The notes under the pieces were generated by a model. It saw only the letters and a program-made list of their open reading frames with translations, was not told the DNA's origin and made no database searches. The translations under genes and the position numbers were made by a program. Positions 60,273-64,000 of a stretch of DNA of 64,000 nt are shown one piece after another. Source of the DNA: Planctomycetes bacterium MalM25 (GTDB taxonomy: Bacteria; Planctomycetota; Planctomycetia; Pirellulales; Lacipirellulaceae). Position 1 is the first letter of the stretch, and each line of letters starts with the position of its first letter. The stretch is taken from contig CP036424.1 of assembly GCA_007745835.1 (NCBI GenBank), forward strand, positions 310,001 to 374,000, in the 5' to 3' direction.

Positions 60273-60737
60273 TTAGCTTCGCAGCTTGAAGACGGCCTCG
60301 ATCTCGACGGCCCAACCCGCCGGCAGAGCCGCGGCGCCGAACGCGCTGCGGGCGCCGACGCCCGCTTCTTCGCCGAAGACCTCCTTCATCAGCTCACTGA
60401 AGCCGTTGATCACCGCCGGGTGGCCGTGGAAGTCGGGCGCCGATTGGACGAGCCCGAGCGTCTTCACGAGGCGCTCAATCCGGTCGAGGCTGCCCAGCTC
60501 CGCCCGCAGCGAGGCGAGCATCGCCAGCCCCGTGAGCCGCGCCGCGGCGGCGCCCGCTTCGGCGTCGAGGTAGGAACCCAAGTGCCCACAGACAAAGCTC
60601 CCGTCGGGGCCCAGAGGGCCGTGACCCGACGTGTAAGCCAGGCCATCGACCACCAGCACCGGCTTGTAGAGCCCCAGCACCTTCGGCGCTTCGGGCAGTT
60701 CGATCCCCAGGTCGGAGAGGTGTTGTTCAACGGACAT
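60273..60737 (-). CDS. RidA-family (YjgF/chorismate-mutase-like) protein
   Basis: This 154-residue protein matches the RidA/YjgF superfamily, with VLVVDGLAYTSGHGPLGPDG near residue 28 and the C-terminal ARSAFGAAALPAGWAVEIEA. The conserved Arg of the active pocket is in GARSAFGAAALP. RidA deaminates reactive enamine/imine intermediates; this longer branch may differ in substrate. It lies between the GGDEF-like gene (convergent) and hisI (same strand, 28 bp apart). Confidence 0.85.
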   Translation of the reverse strand: MSVEQHLSDLGIELPEAPKVLGLYKPVLVVDGLAYTSGHGPLGPDGSFVCGHLGSYLDAEAGAAAARLTGLAMLASLRAELGSLDRIERLVKTLGLVQSAPDFHGHPAVINGFSELMKEVFGEEAGVGARSAFGAAALPAGWAVEIEAVFKLRS

Positions 60738-60765
60738 GCGATCGGATTCCTTAGAGGTTCTTGGC

Positions 60766-61155
60766 TCAGGCGCCGTAAGTCACCTTGGGGTCGTACGTCG
60801 GCTCCTCGATGACCCGCAGGCCGTCGGCGGTCGCCTCGCGGTAGAAGCAGCTCTCGTAGCCCACGTGGCAGGTGCCGGGGCCGAGCTGTTCGACCTCCAG
60901 CAAGATCGTGTCGCGGTCGCAATCGACCCGCACGCGGACGATTTTCTGGTGATGGCCGCTGGTGTCCCCCTTGCGCCACAGCGACTGGCGTCGGCGGCTG
61001 TAGTAAACCGCCCGCCCCGTGGCGAGCGTTTCGCGGTATGCCTCGCGGTTCATGTAGGCGAGCATCAGCACGCGGCCCGACCGGACGTCCTGGGCGATCG
61101 CCGGCAGGAGCGTCTGGTCGTCCGCGAAGGCGGGCTCGGTTGGTTCGGTTGGCAT
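60766..61155 (-). CDS. hisI: Phosphoribosyl-AMP cyclohydrolase
   Basis: This 129-residue enzyme opens the adenine ring of PR-AMP in histidine biosynthesis. The motifs are [20 protein letters not shown] (about residues 29-48), [20 protein letters not shown] (51-70), the metal-binding [20 protein letters not shown] and the zinc ligand region [12 protein letters not shown]. It is a stand-alone HisI, without the HisE fusion. RidA follows on the same strand. Confidence 0.95.
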   Translation of the reverse strand: MPTEPTEPAFADDQTLLPAIAQDVRSGRVLMLAYMNREAYRETLATGRAVYYSRRRQSLWRKGDTSGHHQKIVRVRVDCDRDTILLEVEQLGPGTCHVGYESCFYREATADGLRVIEEPTYDPKVTYGA

Positions 61156-61285
61156 AGGGAGGCTCGGCGAGGGATCGGCGGCGCCGCCGGCGCGACCGGA
61201 CCAGACGGAAGAGTCCGCGCCACCGGCGTCGGCAGGCTAACCCTAAGTGTCGCCGGACAACTCCACCGGGGCGAGGGGGCGACCG

Positions 61286-61969
61286 ATGTCTATGCTAGCA
61301 ACCCCTCCCCTCCTGCCGGAGTCCGACGCCGTGCAGCCGTTATTGACTGTTGTCCTCCCGATCCACAACGCTGAGCGCACGCTCCGGCGAGACGTGTCCG
61401 AAGTGCTCGAGGCCGCGGCGGAGCTCACGCCACGCGTCGAGCTGCTCATCGTCGACGACGCCTCGACCGACGACTCGTACGAGGCCGCCGCCGAACTGGC
61501 CCGCGACTACCCTCAGGTGCGTGTTGTCCGTCGAGCCCGCCGCAGCGACTTGCGGGAGACGCTTCGCGAGGTGCGGGCGAATATCGCCTCGGGCGTGGTG
61601 ATCGTTCACGACGGGTCGTCGCGTGTGAACGCGGACCAGCTCCGCCTGATCTGGCGTCAGCAGCAGGTCCTCGGTGCGGTCCGTGACGCCCAGGAGGGCC
61701 CGGGGGGCGTGTCGTTCGCCGACCTGCGTCGCCCCTCGATGACGCAGCCCGCGATGGAGGTCGCCCACCGACGCCTGTGGGGTTTCCAGCGGATGTTCGG
61801 TCAGACTGCCGAGGAAGCGCCCGCTGCCGAGCAGGAGGTCGACGGGAGCCGCCGGACCGACGGCGCCTCGCAGCCGGCGCCGGCCGCCAACCGGGGCATG
61901 GGGGGCGTTCCCAACCTGCCCACGCCGAGCGTGCTGGGTTCGATCGCCGACTTCGCGCTGGGCGAGTGA
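61286..61969 (+). CDS. Short GT2-like glycosyltransferase domain protein
   Basis: The ATG at 61286 (MSMLATPPLLPESDAV) begins a 227-residue protein. Residues ~20-120 show the GT2 nucleotide-sugar start, LLTVVLPIHNAERTLRRDVS and VELLIVDDASTDDSYEAAAE. The DXD metal motif expected after the last strand reads VIVHDGSSRVN. The remainder is disordered and too short for a complete GT2 catalytic domain. It may be an inactive or binding protein. Confidence 0.65.
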   Translation: MSMLATPPLLPESDAVQPLLTVVLPIHNAERTLRRDVSEVLEAAAELTPRVELLIVDDASTDDSYEAAAELARDYPQVRVVRRARRSDLRETLREVRANIASGVVIVHDGSSRVNADQLRLIWRQQQVLGAVRDAQEGPGGVSFADLRRPSMTQPAMEVAHRRLWGFQRMFGQTAEEAPAAEQEVDGSRRTDGASQPAPAANRGMGGVPNLPTPSVLGSIADFALGE

Positions 61970-62324
61970 GGCCGCTCGCTGGCGCAGTAGCGGGATTCCC
62001 CTGCGCAACGGCGAGGGGGCTAGGCCGGCAAAATAATTGACAAATATTTCGACGGCGCTTTTTTGCACGCGCGCGCGTAGCGAAGTGAGACAGGGGGCGC
62101 CTCAATTCGCCCCAGGCCGGGTTCGGCCCAGCCGCCCGCTGTTTCATTCTGCGACGCGCCGCTTATTGCACGCGTAACGTCCTTTTCTGTAAGCGTTTAC
62201 GTCGCTTGTAGGCGAGGTTTTCTCTGCCTACGATTCCGCGCAGAGGGTTGAGGTCGGCGGTCGTTCCGCTGACTGCTCCCGGCTCTTCTCTATTCAGCGG
62301 AAGTCAGAGGAAAGGAGGCGTGCG
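61970..62324. other. Intergenic region before the HTH gene
   Basis: These 355 bases hold no gene. A TTGACA (62037-62042) has no good -10 partner. A LacI-type operator-like palindrome is at 62188-62201 (listed separately), and a (GC)n run GCGCGCGCG is near 62070. Confidence 0.4.
62188..62201. promoter_or_regulatory. LacI/CRE-like palindrome
   Basis: TGTAAGCGTTTACG resembles LacI-family operators (core AAGCGTTT) and the Firmicute CRE consensus, with one outer mismatch. It lies 124 bp upstream of the HTH gene. Confidence 0.4.
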
Positions 62325-62873
62325 ATGAGCGTTGCCGACGATTTTGTGATGGGCTCACACTTCAGTCCTGGGATGGGACAGTCCCTCAACGGTGGCGAGG
62401 CGTCCAAAGCAGCTCCCCAGCCTAAGCACCGCCTCGCGGAGGTCCGCCAGCAGCAGGGGGTCTCGGTCCGCAGCGCGGCCCGGCGGATGGGCGTGCCGAT
62501 GGATCAGGTCCGACGCGAGGAACGCCCCGATAGCGACCTAACGCTGAGCCAGCTCGCCCGCTGGGAGGCGGCGCTCGAAGTCCCGCTGGTCGATTTGCTG
62601 ATCGACAACGAAGCGCCCCTCTCCGAGCCGATCCTCAAGCGGGCCAAGTGGCTCCGCCTGATGAAGACCGTCAAGGCGCTGCTGGAGACCGAAGCCTCGC
62701 CCTCGGTCCGCCGGATGGCCGGCATGCTCGAGCAGCAGGTCATCGAGGTCATGCCCGAGCTGAGCGACGTCGGCGCCTGGCACTCCGTGGGCCAACGCCG
62801 CACGCAGGACGAGCTGGGCCGCATCGCTGAGGAGACCGTCCCGACCAGCTTTGCCCGCGACGGGTTGTCTTGA
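62325..62873 (+). CDS. XRE-like helix-turn-helix DNA-binding protein
   Basis: This 182-residue protein has a Cro/C1-type HTH near residues 35-85: HRLAEVRQQQGVSVRSAARR, then MGVPMDQVRREERPDSDLTL and SQLARWEAALEVPLVDLL. The N-terminal ~30 residues are flexible, and the C-terminal half is helical with a possible dimerisation region. A ribosome-binding site GGAAAGGAGG lies shortly before the ATG. A LacI-like palindrome is upstream, which may be its own site or a partner's. Confidence 0.75.
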   Translation: MSVADDFVMGSHFSPGMGQSLNGGEASKAAPQPKHRLAEVRQQQGVSVRSAARRMGVPMDQVRREERPDSDLTLSQLARWEAALEVPLVDLLIDNEAPLSEPILKRAKWLRLMKTVKALLETEASPSVRRMAGMLEQQVIEVMPELSDVGAWHSVGQRRTQDELGRIAEETVPTSFARDGLS

Positions 62874-62895
62874 GAAAGTGGGCTGTCTCGAGAGA

Positions 62896-63714
62896 TCAGT
62901 CCCGACGCTTCATCTGGCTGAGCACCGCGTTGTGCAACTCCGCGGTCGAGGCGATCAGGTAGTCCGCTTTCCAGACGTCGAAAGGCTCGCCCCTCGAGTC
63001 GGTGACGCAGGCGCCCGCCTCCTGGGCGATCAGCACGCCGGCCGCGGCGTCCCAGGGCTGGATCACGTGGGCCCAGTGGGCGTCGAGCCGCCCGGCGGCC
63101 ACGTACGACAGATTGAGCGCCGCCGAGCCGGTCCGCCTGACCGCACGGCAGGCTTGAACGACCGAGACAAAGCCCGCCAAGTCGGGCGAATTGGCGTCGA
63201 CGCGCGGCGGCAGGCTGACCGCGACCAGCGCCTCGCCAAGCTGGGTGGCGTCGGTCGTTTCGATCCGTTGCTCGCCCAGCCAAGCCCCCCCGCCCCGCGA
63301 GGCGGAGAACATCTCGTCGCGCAGCGGGTCGTACACGGCGCCGGCGATGAGCTCGCCGTCGAGCACCGCGCCGATGCTGGTGGCGAACATGGGGAAGCCG
63401 TGGACATAGTTCGAGGTGCCATCGAGCGGATCGACGACCCAGCAGAGCCGCCCCTCGCGTTCGGCAGGCGTCGCGTCCTCGGCAGCGCTCTCTTCGCCGA
63501 CGAAGCAATCGTCCGGCCGCTCGGTGAGTAACAGTTCCCGCACGGCCCGTTGCGAAGCGAGGTCGGCGTCGGTGACCAGGTCGGCAGGGCCCTTCTCTCG
63601 GGTTGTGAACTTCTCACGCCAAGCTAGCAGCGTTTCCCCCCCAACACGCGCGGCTCGTTTGGCCAGATCACCGAGGGCAACCGGGTCGATTGAAGGTTTT
63701 TCAGGAGTGGCCAT
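62896..63714 (-). CDS. Inositol-monophosphatase-family phosphatase
   Basis: The ATG at 63714 (MATPEKPSIDPVALG) was chosen because upstream in-frame sequence is Pro-rich and unlike the family. The 272-residue enzyme has the metal motifs DLVTDADLASQRAV near residue 44, FVGEES near 71, WVVDPLDGTSNYVHGFPMFA near 92 and the second motif VIQPWDAAAGVLIAQEAGA near 218. It hydrolyses a sugar or inositol monophosphate, or PAP/histidinol phosphate in relatives. The exact substrate is unknown. Confidence 0.88.
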   Translation of the reverse strand: MATPEKPSIDPVALGDLAKRAARVGGETLLAWREKFTTREKGPADLVTDADLASQRAVRELLLTERPDDCFVGEESAAEDATPAEREGRLCWVVDPLDGTSNYVHGFPMFATSIGAVLDGELIAGAVYDPLRDEMFSASRGGGAWLGEQRIETTDATQLGEALVAVSLPPRVDANSPDLAGFVSVVQACRAVRRTGSAALNLSYVAAGRLDAHWAHVIQPWDAAAGVLIAQEAGACVTDSRGEPFDVWKADYLIASTAELHNAVLSQMKRRD

Positions 63715-63901
63715 CGGGTCGCTCGGCTTGGGGTAGGGGATCGGCTGAGGGGCTTGGGCCGGCCCTCCGGTGGGAAAGCTGTACGGGTTGAGCTGTCGGG
63801 TCAACCCGGTGTGGGTTTGGAATGCAAGTGGATGGCTCGATGATTGGCCCGATTCGTGGCGTTGATCTGACGGAAAATCGCCCACAGGCGTCACAAAAGT
63901 C

Positions 63902-63929
63902 TGGACATGGCTAGCGGTTCTGGTAGGAT
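63902..63929 (+). promoter_or_regulatory. Candidate promoter near the window end
   Basis: TGGACA (63902-63907) and TAGGAT (63924-63929) are 16 bp apart and face out of the window. No gene is visible after it in the remaining 70 bp. Confidence 0.35.
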
Positions 63930-64000
63930 CACTTGTGGTTCGAGAGAGCCGTGGCTTGGATTGTCCCGCCCATCAGCGGGAGGCGATTGCCTAATCCAAT

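Overview
The window is about 64 kb of GC-rich bacterial chromosome that looks planctomycetal (order Pirellulales, possibly near Lacipirellulaceae). Support: a paired DUF1549/DUF1553 cytochrome-like gene and DUF1501 gene, a DUF1559 pseudopilin-like protein, several PEP-CTERM proteins plus an exosortase, a dockerin-like protein, and many short palindromic intergenic repeats. The genus is an inference; no rRNA gene is present.

Layout. 1-2.0 kb: tail of an unknown gene and a secreted TPR protein. 2.1-6.0 kb: succinate dehydrogenase sdhCAB. 6.1-6.4 kb: small secreted Gly/Tyr-rich protein. 7.2-11.0 kb: DUF1549/DUF1501 pair and a DUF2007 gene. 11.0-17.7 kb: surface-protein region with four PEP-CTERM genes, a secreted alpha/beta hydrolase and a LuxR-type regulator divergent from one of them. 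17.9-18.9 kb: dead IS5-family (IS903-like) element. 19.1-20.8 kb: purEK. 21-25.4 kb: MFS-like permease coupled to a secreted DUF1570 protein, a hypothetical gene bracketed by ~80-bp inverted repeats, and an M29 aminopeptidase. 25.5-31.4 kb: multidomain PEP-CTERM/dockerin protein with a ruined metalloprotease motif, an acyl-CoA dehydrogenase, a secreted aspartic protease with PDZ and an esterase. 31.4-38.2 kb, all minus strand: GNAT-like and JmjC-like proteins, feoAB, an EamA permease and ychF. 38.2-44.1 kb: repeat cluster, TPR protein, floA with an uncharacterised neighbour and an FmdB-type zinc ribbon, then a coiled-coil membrane protein preceded by a strong promoter and a highly structured leader. 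44.6 kb: tRNA-Leu(GAG). 45-53.4 kb: DUF1559 protein, then the exopolysaccharide/exosortase region (EpsI-like, Pro-rich secreted protein, Wza-like, exosortase, Wzc-like). 53.5-64 kb: PLC-like hydrolase, DUF2237, metG, thioredoxin-trypsin fusion, degenerate GGDEF protein, RidA, hisI, short GT2-like protein, HTH protein and an inositol-monophosphatase-family enzyme.

How it fits together. The exosortase (49.6 kb) is the expected processing enzyme for the five PEP-CTERM proteins scattered between 11 and 27 kb, and its Wza/Wzc-like neighbours fit export of the polysaccharide that usually accompanies that system. The rest is core metabolism (SDH, PurEK, HisI, MetG, FeoAB, YchF).

Most unusual observations: a ribosomal-L7/L12 C-terminal-like domain inside a secreted PEP-CTERM protein (15.5 kb); a candidate multi-helix leader RNA behind a promoter carrying an internal palindrome (42.95-43.14 kb); a gene framed by long inverted repeats (23.5-24.3 kb); a dispersed 26-bp repeat that forms part of the metG coding sequence; and a 57-bp relic copy of a hydrolase gene upstream of a PEP-CTERM gene.
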